From the NCBI GenBank assembly GCA_005281725.1, contig SSBO01000001.1:7902801-7966800 (forward strand): 64,000 bases of DNA, read 5' to 3'. Position numbers and translations under genes: made by a program. The DNA comes from Wuchereria bancrofti (taxonomy: Eukaryota; Nematoda; Chromadorea; Rhabditida; Onchocercidae). Position 1 is the first letter of the stretch. Each line of letters starts with the position of its first letter. The notes under the pieces are model-generated. The model searched no databases, had not been told where the DNA came from, and was given only the letters and a program-made list of their open reading frames with translations. Positions 42,201 through 57,200 of the stretch are shown piece after piece.

Positions 42201-45200
42201 CAACAATGATAAATAAATATTGTCGAGAATTGTAAATGCTTGTTGAATTAATGGAAATATTTTTACAAAAAAACGAAACGAAAAAATGCTCACGTAACAA
42301 ATTGTTCATAATTGACATAAAGCATCGGATGAGTAATAAATGTATGACAAGAATACAGCGCAAATGCAACTAGCAATGCGCCAAATAGTACCAATGACGG
42401 GAAACGTACGAAAACAGATGTGAGAAGCATCCAAAAGGCACAATTAAGCTGTGAAAAATGCACAATACCGCATTCATCTAACGGTGTCAAATTTGAATTT
42501 TGTGGACAGGAAAACTGAAATTGGTCGAAGTTTTGATCAATATTAAAATAAAATATACAATTTAATGAATCAAATTTTAACTTAAAAAATAAAGTAACAT
42601 TATACATTGATATTAGAATGGATAGAAAATAGCCCACTCAAGACATATATTATTTTTTAAAAATATGGGTGAAGAAATGAATTAAATTTTAATTAAAGCA
42701 AAGACTTATCCTGATATATTCATTCATTTGATCCTACAGTATTAGTCTGCAAATAAAATGTTTTCTTTCTTCGTTTTTATTTTTTTTTTTTTGATTGGAA
42801 AAAAGATGAAAGGAAATGAAAAAAAAAACAAACTGCATTAACAATGCCGCATATAAATAAAAGTGATATAATTAATAAAATAATAATTGTATGACCAATA
42901 GCTGTCCTCGTTATAAATTGGCAAAAATTCTGAAATTTTTTTTAGTTTTAAAAAGAATAAAAAGGAAATGAAAAAAATTAATAAAAAACTAAGATGAATC
43001 ATAATTCTATCGAATAATTTTCACAGTTAAATTCATCACAATTTTGTTAAGTGTTAAACGATTTGAAAAAATGATGAAAGAGCAAAGTAATTTTCAACAA
43101 CTTTGGATGTTTTTTTTTTTCAGTTATTTATTACTATTACTATTTATCGTTACTATTATTATTACTATTATTATTAATATTATTGCTATTATTGTTAGTT
43201 ATTATTAATATTATTATTAATTATTACCATCATTATTGTTATTATTACTAATTATTATTAATTATTATCATCAACACAATAACAACTAGCTATTATTGTC
43301 AATATTATTATTAGTTATTATTATCATTATTAATGATTGTTGATATCATTATTAAGTATTATCATTATTACTGTTACTATTATTACTAACCATTATTATT
43401 AATTATTATCATAATAGCAATAATTATTAGTTAGTATTATCATTATTAGTAGTTATTATTATCATTATTATAAATTATTATTATTACTATTCTATTACAC
43501 AAAACAATTCATTAATGGTTTTTAAAGGAACATTTTAGTTCCTTTTTTCTTTTTTGATAAAAGATTTTCAAATAATTAATTATGCCATCACAGTTTATTT
43601 ATTTCAGAATTGCAAATTATCATTTGTTACGTTACGATACGAATTATTTTCCATCTTTAATTTACTATAACAATAAAAGCCTTCATAATTGAATAATTAA
43701 TTATAACAAACTTGGAAAAAATTTGCATAAAGTGTGAGTAATATCAGAAAAATGATAGCCAATGATATGATAATCATAATAAGCGTTGAAATTTGCCTAA
43801 AATATAATTCTTACCATAATGCAAAATTAAAAAAGAAAATTACATTGATCGTATTAATCATAGCATAAATTAAAAAAAGCTATATCACATTAATTATATT
43901 ATATCGTATCATATCATAACAAACTAACCTTGGCAAAACCAAAACATGATAAATACCATAGATAACAAGGAAAAGTATACTGATAGCTAATGCTGGCACA
44001 AACCACTGATCAAATTGTATTTGATACTAAAATGAATATAAATATTTTAAAATTTTGTTAGTTCTTGTCTTCTATATGAATTATGTGATTAATATGAAAA
44101 GTGAAGCAGAAGAAAAAAAATATGAAATAAATATTTGTACCAATAAATTTAAGCTAAATATTTAAATTCAAATTATGATTTTTTTTTTTTGGTGCTATAA
44201 AAAAACAATCATTCATTCGTTCGTTTTTTTATCCACATTTTTTCTCTAAAATTCGATTTTATCTAAATAAATGTAAAATTATGAAATGTAATTAAGTTGG
44301 CACTGTCAATTCATCAAAAATGCTAAAAGAAAATGAAAGATAAGAAAGGAATTGAAAATATAATAAATTTATCAAATGCATCTAAACTAAATATTTAATT
44401 AATTGATAATAAATAAGTTAACCGCTTTTTCCATTTGTTGATTTCGAAAGTATAATAACCAATTGTGCATTACACTTCTGCCAGTATTATCTTTATCAGT
44501 ACTTTTTTTTCCATTCATTAATGATAATTTATCCATTCGTCTGTAATTATATTTTAATTTAATTATTTCGAAAATTTATTTCAAAATTGCAAAAATTTTA
44601 TCACCATCTCATTTTCCCATAAATTCAATAGCTTTTCTTTTTTTCTTTTTTTTTATAACGTTCCTTTAACATTCAATCAAGATTTATTTGACTGTAAAAA
44701 GCAAACTAATAAATTCTACCGTGATATTATATTTCGTATTTTATTTATTTAAATGATTTCCTTTAAATGAAAAAACGTTAATAAATGTTTCAAATAAAAC
44801 TTAATTAAATTTTTTCAATAAAAACTTAATTAAATTAAATTTCCTAAAACAAGAAAAAAGTAGAAATAATAGAAATACTAAACAAACTTTTACAAATTTT
44901 ATTACGCCATTATTATATTAGCGTATTTTATTAATTAATTTCAAAAAAAAATTGATATAATACTTATTTGCATACTTATCACTACAATACTAATTAAAAT
45001 AAATTTGCACAAAACGAAAAAGAAGAAGAAAATTAGAAGAAATATCAAACTTTTTTCGACGTCCACCCATTGTAGCATTATTTTTGAGTAAAGTATCATT
45101 AGCCGATGATATTGTTTGTAATAGTCTATTAATTGCTTGTGGTATTGTAACTAACGAAAATCGTTTCAAATTTGGAAATAATATTGATGATGATAAATTG

Positions 45201-48200
45201 CTATCACAATAATAATATTGATCATTTGTAAGGCGCCAAAGTTGCCCACATTTTTCAAATCGAAAATTACATTCAGCTTGACGCTTTGCTTCATCTGCCA
45301 TATATATTCCACTAAAATATTTTTTAGCAGATTTAATTTTTTGCTTTTTTTTTAGAAAAAATGAGAAAAAACAAAGTAGAAACTACATATATTCCTAAAA
45401 TACTTTTTCTTTTTAGCAATTTTAATTTTTTGCTTGAAAGAAAAAAAAAAACAACGGATGAAGTAAAAAATAGCAAATTTATTTATGATTAATATTCACA
45501 AGGAGAGTAATGAGTTAATAAACGAATGATTAAATTAATATTAAGAAAAGTTAATTTAATAGTGAATTATATCGATTTCATTAAATTAATGATAAGTTAA
45601 AATATATGAAATTAATAATGCAACATATCTCATATTAACAGATATGCTAAATTAAAATTTGATATATATAAACACAATTTACAATGATTAATTTTACAAT
45701 GAAAATTAAAGAATACCTTTCTGATGCAATCCGTTCAATATTAATAGCTTCTTCAATCGGATATCCAATAGCATCATAATGCCATTTTGTTAAGCCAAAT
45801 ATTCCACATGATACGGCACCACATTCAATTCCACAACGCAATTGCAAATCCACAATTGTTGCATCACAAAAACTTCTAGCAAAAAAAAGAAAGCAATTGA
45901 AGCATATTTATTGATCAAATTAATTGATAAATAAGTGAAAATTATGAAAAATTGAGAAATGATAAAAGTTACTAATTAATTAGAAAATTCAACCTTATAA
46001 GTGCTTGTAAATCACATGCAAAAGAAATTGCATTCTTAAGATGGTCATCACGTGCTGCTGGGATACCTGAGATTACGAGAATACCATCAGATTGTAAACG
46101 AATGCAACCACATTTCTGTAGTAAACTTCAATATTTAAACTATTTCAATTATTTATTTGCTTTTAATCTTTCTTTCCCGTTTATATTTCCTAATTTCCAT
46201 TTTATTTTACACTTATTTTATTCACTTCAATTTTATTCATTTGTTTATTTACATTATATTTATTTGCTTATTTCTTATTTGTTGAAAATAATAATTAATG
46301 TAAACAAGCATTTGCCACTTACTGTTAATCTGTTATTCTAAAATAATTTTATATTTTTTCTTTCCTTTTTTTGTTTTATATCATAAAATTTTGTGCCTTT
46401 TGTTATAAACTATATATCATGTACAATGCTAATTAATGAATAAATTGTATAAACTGAAGTAATATTAAATCAAAAATCAATAATTATCACAGTAAAGTTT
46501 TCATACAAAAAATGAAAAAAAAAGTTTCAATTCGCACCTTAATATTTTCTCTAAAATTTAATGTTTTCCTCTAAAAATGAGATTTTCACTTCAATTTCAA
46601 ACATATTTTGCGAAAATTTTATTAAGCAAAATTATTTGATTCAAATTTTAGTTCAATTTTAAACCTAATACATTTTTATCCTTTTTTTTCTTCAATATTT
46701 TATTGCTGCTGAATTTTTCGTTTATTTTTTTACAAAAAGAAAATAAAAAAGAAGGTCATCCACTAAATAAATTATCGCAAAAAAAAGAGGTGTTGTTTTA
46801 ATGGGAAAAATTGATAGAACAAAATGATAAATGAAATCAAAGAAGGTAAATTATCAATGTGACAGTGACATTAATATTAAAGTCCTTTCTATATGTTATC
46901 AAATCCTCTCATTTCTTCATATATTTATTGATTTATTTTATTCGTTTATTTATTTATTTAATAATAATGTATTTAATATTTTTAGTCTATTTTCCTCTTA
47001 TAAATTTTGTTCCTATAAATAAAAATTTGATAAAATTAGAATATTAAATGCAAAATTATTTGAATATCTAAATTAGTAATTTCAATTTAAATGCAAAGTA
47101 TGTTCTCAATTATCTTCACATGTATGCATTTTATGTTTCTTAAAATGTAGAATTTTTGTTTCATTTTTTTTATTTTTTTTATTTTATTAATGGATATTTC
47201 ATTCATTACGACAAATTAATCAACATTTCATTTAATCTGTTTAATTTGCATTTTTTCATAATGTAAAAGTTAAATAATAATTAAAATATTTCAATTCTTT
47301 CATTTATTATTAGTCCAATAATGACAGCACAGTACTGTTGTGTTTTCTATTTTTAGTAAAAAAAGAAGAAAATGAATAAATCAATGAATTAATTGAACAA
47401 ATCATCACATTTATTTTTATTTCACTATTTAGAAGTATCTTGAAATAACGAAAAAAGAATTTAATTTGATTTCTTTTCAAATTTTTCCAATTAGGGTAAG
47501 AAATTTTTTCCTCCTAATCTTTAATTCTAAAAAACAAAAAAAGATTTGTCTTTTTTTTTTTATAATGTAAAACAAATATTAAATAGTTTGCCCCCTTTAA
47601 TAATTTTCATTTCTTCTTTTTCTTTTTTATTTTTTGCTGTTCCCAAAAAAAAAAAGAAAAAATCAAACTTCTTTTAGTCAGCTAGAAAAATTCTACTAAG
47701 TCATTTTTCTAAAATCCTTTCTTTCTTTTTTCCTTCCTTTCGAAATATAAACTATAACTTTTATTTAACAACAGCTGTTTCCATCTATTCGCAAAATTTC
47801 ACATCTTTTTCTCGTTAATTTTTACTATCGAACCATTATTCTCTAACAACTGCTATCATATTTTATCATTCTTAAAATATAAATGAACAAAAATGTTGAA
47901 ATAATCAAAATTTGCATAGCGCTACATTTTTCTTATCTTTTCTTTTCTTTAACATTTTTTTTTCAAATTAAAAGAAAAAGACAAAAGATGAAAATGTAAT
48001 ATATAAAATATCAATCAATCAGATTATTTCAGCCTTTTTTTTCTCACTCTTCCCTTCCTCTTTTTCGTTTTTCTTTTTTTCTTCTATACGCAATCACTAA
48101 AAACAATTTTAACAAAGTTACTTTATTCATTTCTTTTCTAAAGTTTAAAATATCCTTAAAAGCTTAAAGTAGTAGAAGAAAGNNNNNNNNNNNNNNNNNN

Positions 48201-51200
48201 NNAAAGATGAAAATGTAATATATAAAATATCAATCAATCAGATTATTTCAGCCTTTTTTTTCTCACTCTTCCCTTCCTCTTTTTCGTTTTTCTTTTTTTC
48301 TTCTATACGCAATCACTAAAAACAATTTTAACAAAGTTACTTTATTCATTTCTTTTCTAAAGTTTAAAATATCCTTAAAAGCTTAAAGTAGTAGAAGAAA
48401 GCAAAATGAAAAAGAGAGAGAAACGAGTTCTTTTTAATAAAAAGAAATAATGATTTGACAAAAAAAAGTTCCTGCAACATTTCAACAATTAATTTTCATT
48501 TATTTTTCTTTCTTCTTTTTTTTATAAACAATCATTATTTTAACAAATTTAAGTTTAATATTGAAAAAATTTTGCTCGACATTTTAAAGTCCTTTTTTTT
48601 TGGTATATCACTTAATTTATTTATGCAATTTAGTATTAGTAATTTAGTACTTTTTTTATTGAATAAGAATTGCTAATTCTAGTTTATATTCCTTTGTAAA
48701 AATGAAAATAATAATTATATAAATTTAGTGGAAATTTTATATAATCAAGGTATTAATGAATTTAACAAATATGGAAATTGTGTTAAGAAAACAAATGCAA
48801 AAATTGTATTATTTTGTTTAAATAGTTTTAAAGAAAAAGAAAGTTAAAAAAGAAAAGAAAAATGATATTTACTTTGATAATTTGATCAATTCGAGCATTA
48901 AATTCATTCAACAGTTGCGCCGAATCTTGCGCACTACAACATGACAAGACATCTTCCAAACCAACCAAACGACAATATACAACACTAAAATTGATTTATA
49001 TTTACTTTATTGATTTTTACAAATAACATCAAATAATTAAAATAATCTTAAATGTAAAATTTTGCAAGACATATTTATAATGTATGATAATATTACATTT
49101 ATTATCATTGATAGTAAATAAAATCGAATTAGATTAATTAATTGAAAATATTTTTATGAAATGTATATTAATTTTATAAGTTTTTACTTTTTCTATTACA
49201 TGATAATACTACATTTATTATCATTGATAGCATATAAAGTCAGGTTGTATTAATTAACTAAAATTAGCTCCATCAAATATACCAATTTTCCAAGTTTTTT
49301 TTCTAAGCTATCACTTACTGATTCTTCTCGGATATCACTCAATAATGATAATGTACATTTATTATATCTGATAGCAAATGAAACCTAATTATATTAATTA
49401 TTTGAAATTATGGCAAAATTATTTATGCTTTGTAAAGAAAAAATACAAATATATGCCTATACTGAAAATCCCTGAAAAAACTTTTAAAAAATCCGAATTT
49501 TGACTTATTTCATATTAATATTTATGTCAATATATTTTCTTAGCATTATAAGTATAGAATTTCATAGCATTATTTAAAAAAAAAAATATTTGCTTAGTAT
49601 AATTTTCCTAATATCTTTCAACATTAGCATTATTAATAGTCGTATCCAATAAATGCTTGATTATATTAATTGTGATTACATATATATAAGTACCAATTAT
49701 ATTATTAATATTAATATCATACTGATATATTAATAATGGTATTTGTATTGGTATTTCAAACAATATCAGTATAATATTAGAAAGTAAATTATCAACTGAA
49801 CTTAGAAAAAAAGAACAAAGTGTAAAAAATTACATTTCAAATTTTTGAAATGAAAATTTCAAAAAATTGACAAAAAGAAATTTGCGGAAAAAGAAAAACC
49901 TAGTTTGACTGTAATGTTCCGTATAAATTGTTGGCGGAGATTTAGCAAATTGTTGACGTGCTGTATGCACTAAATGTGATGGTACTGCAGTTTGCAGCAA
50001 ATCCATCTGCAACATAATAATTAATATAAGTTTGTTACTTTTATTTTAATTCATTAATCAATTCAATTTGTTTCATCTATTATTCATTGTTATTCAGTTT
50101 TTTTTATTTTATTTTTGTAGAAATCAAAAAGAAAAACAAAGATATTATATATTTAAATATATTTTATTTAAAGTAAATTGATAATTTTCTGTTTAAATTT
50201 GCATATGCCATAATTTATTTTGCTGTAATATTGTTTGATAAATAATATATTGCTATCAACTCTAGAAGTTTACTATTTTATATCCATAATAACACTTAAA
50301 TTATTTGAAATACTGACATCAGATTGATTAATTATATTCTCAGGGGAGGAAATGAGAAAGATGAAGTGGAAATTTGAACAACTGGAAAATGACCAAAGTA
50401 AATCATTCAATCAAATGTTATGCAAATTTTATCAAAATGAATGCATTTAATCAAAATGAATTATTGATTTACAATCATTATAATATGATTTAGAGAGAGA
50501 GAGAGAGAACGAGAGAAAAGGATAAAAAATGAATTTATATTTTAGGATAACTTAGCATTTCAATTATAATTACTATAAAGATTAATTTCGATTTCAATGT
50601 TATCAATCAATTAGTTTTCATTAAATTTTCAAAATTTATTTCAGCTTAAATTTGGCTTTTTTTTGTTCCCTACTATAATAGAATGATGAAATGATGAATA
50701 ATCAATGATAATGCTAATAGAGGAATGAATCATTTCACTGCTAATATTCGTAGTATGCTTTTAAAGAAATTGAAGATTCAAATGAGTTGAATATAAAACT
50801 TTTTATACATGACGTAAATGCAATTAATTCTATCAAAAAACTTTTAATTGAGAATTTTAAAGTTTCTTGAATGCAAATTTTTTCTTTTTTTTTTTTGGAA
50901 TTCAACCAAAAATAACTAGTGCTCTTATTGTTGCTGCTACTTGTTTGCATAGGTGTAATAAAACTTCACTATTCTTTTTTCAAATTTCAATTCCGATATT
51001 TGTTTAATTTTTTGAATTTTCTGTAAATTATTTTGTTTGATTTTTTCAGAGATTTTTAGAAAAAGAAAAATCGCAACTTTTAAGAAAATGCAAAGGAACA
51101 AAGCAATGATGCATTTTTTTTTAGGGAATATATTTAATCCAAAGAGTTTTTTAAGAATTAAATTCAAATTTTTATCCAAATGATTCCAATATTGTCAGTG

Positions 51201-54200
51201 CTTTTCCCATTTGAAAGAAGGAAATGTTTATCAATCTAATGGAAGCAAATAAAAAATTTGCTTCCATTGACAAATAAAAGTGAAATCATTGGTATTACAT
51301 TAGCAAAATTAATCAATGAAAAAACAAACAATTAGTTTTTTCAAGTGAATAAATAAAGTTAATGTTTAAAAAAATTCCAAATTATTTTCTATAAAAAAGA
51401 AATCATTCGAAGATTACTTCATTTAAGGAATTGCTTCAAACATTTATTTCAGTTAAAAGTTTTTAAACGAACAAAAAATAAAAATAAAATATAAAATAAA
51501 ATAAAATATATAAACAGTTGAATATTTTATTATATAAAAAAATGATTTAATGAGGACAAAAGGGTAAAATGAAAAAAAGAAAAGCAAAATAAAAAAATAT
51601 GAGAATGTAAATATAAAAAAAAGAAAGAAAACTAACAAGTCTAGTATTTTCTTGAACAGCGCGTTCTTCTGCAGCAAATGCATTTCTGGCACGCAGGAAT
51701 GCAGCACGACAAATTTGTTCACGTGTTGAATATGAATAAAACCCGATGAAATGTACCCAAGCATGAAAAATTGCTATTGCCAAAAACTGAAATTATATAT
51801 TTTTTTATTGAAGATATTTAAAAATTAAAATTATACTTTTTTCTGTTATTAAAAATATTTAAAAGATCCTTTTTTGAAAAAATTGACTGGTAAAAGATTG
51901 ACAAAACATTAAAAAACAAAATTTTTCGTATTTTAATATTAGATGTTTTTTAAATAAAAAAAAATCTATAGTTAACATATGACGCTATGCAATATAATAT
52001 TTCATCAAAAAATTTTTGTGCATAATTAAATTTTTTATTACCTTCTTTTTTCTGCTCTAATTTGCTTTAATAATAAAATATTATATTGCAAATTCCCTAC
52101 ATATTAATGAATTAACCAATCCATTGCATATCAATTTTCTTTGCTACTAATTAATCAATCCACCATATATTAATTGAATGAGAGTGATTATTTCAAATTT
52201 ATTGACAAAAAATTTTTGGCCCGAATGATTTTAATTTATTTTAAATTGCTAACAAATTAATAGCTGACTTCCACATTTCTATTTTTTGTAAACGAAAAGT
52301 CAAAAAAAGGGAACAGAAAATTAATTGTACCACAATTATGAAAAACATTCAGTCTAAGTTGATCAAAATTAAATTTCAATTAATTTGTTCTGTTACTTCT
52401 TTATTTTAGTCTAAGTATGTCATTTTAATGTCATTATTTTAATATGTTTATTGTCCATTATTGCAGTCATTTCATCTGCACCACAGCTGCTTTTTTCTAT
52501 TTCACATTGTTCTCATTAATTAATCCATGTTTGTATGATGAAAAATATGATTGACTGACAAAGTGATATACTTAAAATATTTTAGTTTTGCTACAGACCA
52601 AATTGATTAGACAGCTTGAAGTAACAAAAAGTAAACAATGCATATATATATTATTTTGTGCTGTCACAACTTTTATCGATTATTCTTCTCTTCATGAAAT
52701 CTCGATGGTTGTGATATCATATCACTTTGATTTATCATATATTTATTATCTTTTATTAAAAAAGACAAAAAAAGGAAATATTTTTTAATATTTATCATTT
52801 TATTTAATGATGAAATTTTCACAGGAAAAAATTCATTTAAAAAAATTCATTCTTTTGAAAAATAAAGTTAAATTGATTTTATAAAACAACTTCTGAAATG
52901 GATACAATCATTCCTGAAACTTTTTCTTTTCATAGTATCATAGATTATATCGATTTATTGATACTTGAAGAAATGGAAAGAAAAAGAATAAATTGTCATT
53001 AAAAATAAGATTTTGAAATAAGCAAAAATAAAATTTTTGTTTCAAAAATTGATTTAATGATTTTTAGTATTTGAAAGACAAACAAAAAAATACTTCTTTT
53101 TCTAAAATTATAACTTTAACGATTTATTCAACACTATATTGATTCGCATTAACTAAATAAAAACAAAAATAAATAACCTTCATAAACATCTTAGAATTTT
53201 AAATAATACATCCTATTTAATTCATTATCATTTAAAAAATAATGTAATTTTCAAAATATTAGAAAAAATATTGTAAAAATTTCAATGAATACAGAGGACC
53301 GGTAATGATGAATAGGCAGATTAAATGACTTTTTTCTATTTTCCCTTTTTTTCTAAAAACATTTCTTTTTCTAAATTAAAATTTTTTTGCGAATAAATTC
53401 TTTTTGAAAAGGTAAAAAATCAAACATTACATACGATCATTTATTACGGTATATCTTACATTTTTTATGATACATTTATGGTAAATTTATTTATTATGAT
53501 ATATTTCATTTCATACTTTTTAAACACTTAATTTTTTCATTTGTTAATTCAAATAAATTTATAAAAGATTTAATTTTAAATCTAAAGCATTAAATAACAA
53601 CACGAAAGCTGCGATTAATCATTTTTAAGATCAAAGAATTGTTGGAACAATCAAACAATCATTATTGAATTGTTCATTTTAGTAGATTATCACGAACTGA
53701 CCTTGAAGATTTGAAGCTCATCAAGGTTATTATTACGATTTTTATCACTACTAATATCATTGTTATCATCATCATAAGTTCAATTTTCTTTTGTTTACTA
53801 TTAAAGCTCTTCTGACAAATTGGAATTAATCATTTGTTGAGAATAAGTGTTATCAAGAGTTCAACCATAGCAGTGTTTTTATGATCTGATCTAAGAAAAA
53901 TCAATCCATCACGATTAATCATTTACTACTGCAAAAATTGAAGTATTCAAATTTATGGATGTCCTATCACAAAAAAAAGGTTCCTGATAAAATACATTAT
54001 CCATTAATGACAAGAGTTTATAGAAATCAATTAAAAATTATGAGTCAAATAAAACTCGAATCTACAAATTTCAGTTCAACACTCCACAGAAAATTATTGT
54101 TCTCTACAATAATAATAATAACAATAAAAAAAAAAGGAACATTGCTAAATGAATAAAAGTTACAAAACGTTGCAGTTGAAGAGGATTGATTTGCATTAAA

Positions 54201-57200
54201 ATATATTTCGTTCAAATTATATTCCTTTTTTATAAATAATATGAATGAATGCATAAATCGAATATCCTTACCATTGTCTTTTGCTATTTAGAATTACTTT
54301 TAAATTAACATCCTTTGATTTTTACCGATTGTCCTTCAAATTTTTGAAAGTATTTCTGATCTTTTCTTTCTTTCCCTCAATTTTAATCAAAGAAAAGAAA
54401 AGAATGGAACAAAAAAAAAGAAGACAAGTTCATCAGAATAGTACTGATTTGAAAAATTTTTCCATATATTTCCGCTTCTTTAATCATATTATTACACTTT
54501 CATTCATTCATTCATTCATTCATTCATTCATTCATTCATTCATTCATTCATTCATTCATTCATTCATTCATTCATTCATTCATTCATTCATTCATTCATT
54601 CATTCATTCATTCATTCATTCATTCATTCATTCATTCATTCATTCATTCATTCATTCATTCATTCATTCATTCATTCATTCATTCATTCATTCATTCATT
54701 CATTCATTCATTCATTCATTCATTCATTCATTCATTCATTCATTCATTCATTCATTCATTCATCCATTCATTCATTCCTTCATTCATTCATTCATTCATT
54801 CATTCATTCATTCATTCATTCATTCATTCATTCATTCATTCATTCATTTATAAAATGAAATAAAATAAGTATACATTTAAAAAAGCAAAAAATATTTAAA
54901 GAAAATTTAACATAATAAAATTTTATCCCATTTTTTTGTAGCAAATTTTATCATTTAACGGATATATACGTACAAATTCTTTTCATTTTTTCATTTCCGT
55001 CTCAAACTTTTTCGCATTTCCGTTTTTTTTTTCTCTTATTATTCCTTTACATATCCTTTTTGATGTTAGCATTTCCGGGTAATAATTATGAAAACGGAAA
55101 AATTTCCATTCTTTTTTATTACATTCACTTTTATGTGTGCCTGTGTGTGTGTCTGTCTGTCTGTCGGTCTGTCTGTGTCAACATTTTATAAATTCAAATA
55201 ATGTGTGAAAATTTATAGATAAAACAAAGCGATTTTTGTGTGTGAATTGACGATCAAATAAAATGAATGTACGGGTAAATAATATCAATGATAATAGATT
55301 GATTAATGCGGGAAAATAAGGGAAGGGAAAGAGTAGGAACGGAGGAATAAGGATGAATAAATGCCGAGAAAAGAGAGAAGAATTATTAATTTGATAAATC
55401 TATCACTTCATTCATAATATTTTTTCCTTATTTAATTTTGTTTTTACAATGCAAATTTTGTCATTTTCTACACTGTTTAAGATTTATTTTCGAAACAGAA
55501 AATACAATTTTTTCGTTTTCTCTTTCCTTCCTATTTTCAGTGATTTCTATCTTACTCTTCCTTTTGGAAATTTCAACAAAAAAGAAAACAAAAAGTAAAA
55601 GTAGGAAATAAAAAATAAAGGAAAAAAGAGAGTAGAAAAGTAAACTTTTTTGTAATGAAAATTTTGTATTTCAAAATATATCAGAATATAAAACTAATTT
55701 AGAAAGACAACAATAAATACATATATATCAAATTTAATTTCGAATTATGCCATAATAAAATCGTAAAGCAACTAATATGAAGTGAGCATTGATTGTACAA
55801 TCAATTTATTGAATTGATTCATTTAATCAAATTAAATTTTTGTAAAACCTATTACTGATTTGTTTGATAAGGAAATCATAATGCATTAACTGATTTCATA
55901 AAATTCCAAAATTTTGCTTTATTACACTTTGTTTTATCATAAAATGAACTAAATAATACATAGATGATTGATTTTTTTTTTTGCATTCATATTTCATTAA
56001 TTTTCCAAATTCCATGCTCAAATTCCTTTGGGAAAGACATTGCAAAAGAGTTTCACTGAATGAAATAAATTGTAGGAAAAAAATGTGCAACTGTTTTTTA
56101 AAATAAAATTGATAAAAGATCAAATATTTAGACAATGTGATAAATGACAACCACTTCTTTTTTCTTTTTCTTCTTTGCTCATTTAATAATTAACTACAAT
56201 TAATACTATATTGATAAACATTAAATAAAAAAAGAAGACAAAAGGGAGAAAAAACTGAAAATAAATACTATTGAATTTCAATTTATTGACATAATCTTTT
56301 TTAGAAAAAAATTTAGAAAAAAAATATTAAATTGTAATAGTATATATTTGAAATGAAAAATGAATTGAATGAAGAGATAAAATAAATAATTTTTTTTTAT
56401 TTAAGCAGTAAAAATGAAAAAACAGTTTCATTCCCCGTTTTGCCCTACAAAATCAAACCGATTTTCAATATGAATTGTTAATTCTAAAGTTAAAAAAAGA
56501 GATTGTCGCAAAAAAAAACATTGAAAAATGAAACAAAGAGATTTTTAGAAAGTAAACAAAAAAATGTGTTAATTAATAAATTATGAAAGTTTTTCCTAAA
56601 TCATATTTGCTCAACAACAAGAAAAATTAATAAAAGCTTTGTTTTTTTTTCGTCGTTCCTTAGACATAAATTAATTATAAATAAATTAAATCAGAAAGTT
56701 AAAAAATTTTCTCCACTTTATAAATTGGTGATTAATAATTTCAAACCAATTGCAGTATACAATCGAGTAAAATCTATTAATTAATTAATATTATATTTTA
56801 CAAATTGCCTTTTAAATTTTCACTTTCACATTTCACATTGTCCTCCTCCATTTTACATCTACTACTGATATTGTGGTAATTATCGGGTGAAAATTGTCAT
56901 TACATAAAAAGCTTCGCGAAACAACTGTCAAATGATATTTCTTCTCAGTAATTTTTAAATTTCAAAAAAAAGAAGAAAAAAAAAGCGATTGATCAGATAG
57001 TGAAAACTACTAGCGAAAGAATGTTCATTCCATTACTATAGATCAGAATTGTTTAATTCATTTTCCATTTCCAAAATATTTTAATAAAACTTTTTTTTTT
57101 TGAAAAAAGATGATTGCACATTAATTAATGAATAATATAGCATAAATTGGGAATTATAACAACCACATTTAAAAAGAAAAAAGAAAAAAAAAAAAATAAC

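Noticed and set aside
54281..54853. 190-residue frame consisting mostly of Phe-Ile-His-Ser repeats
   Set aside because: It is a translation of the CATT microsatellite in an intron; the tetranucleotide is open in several frames and there is no splice or start context.
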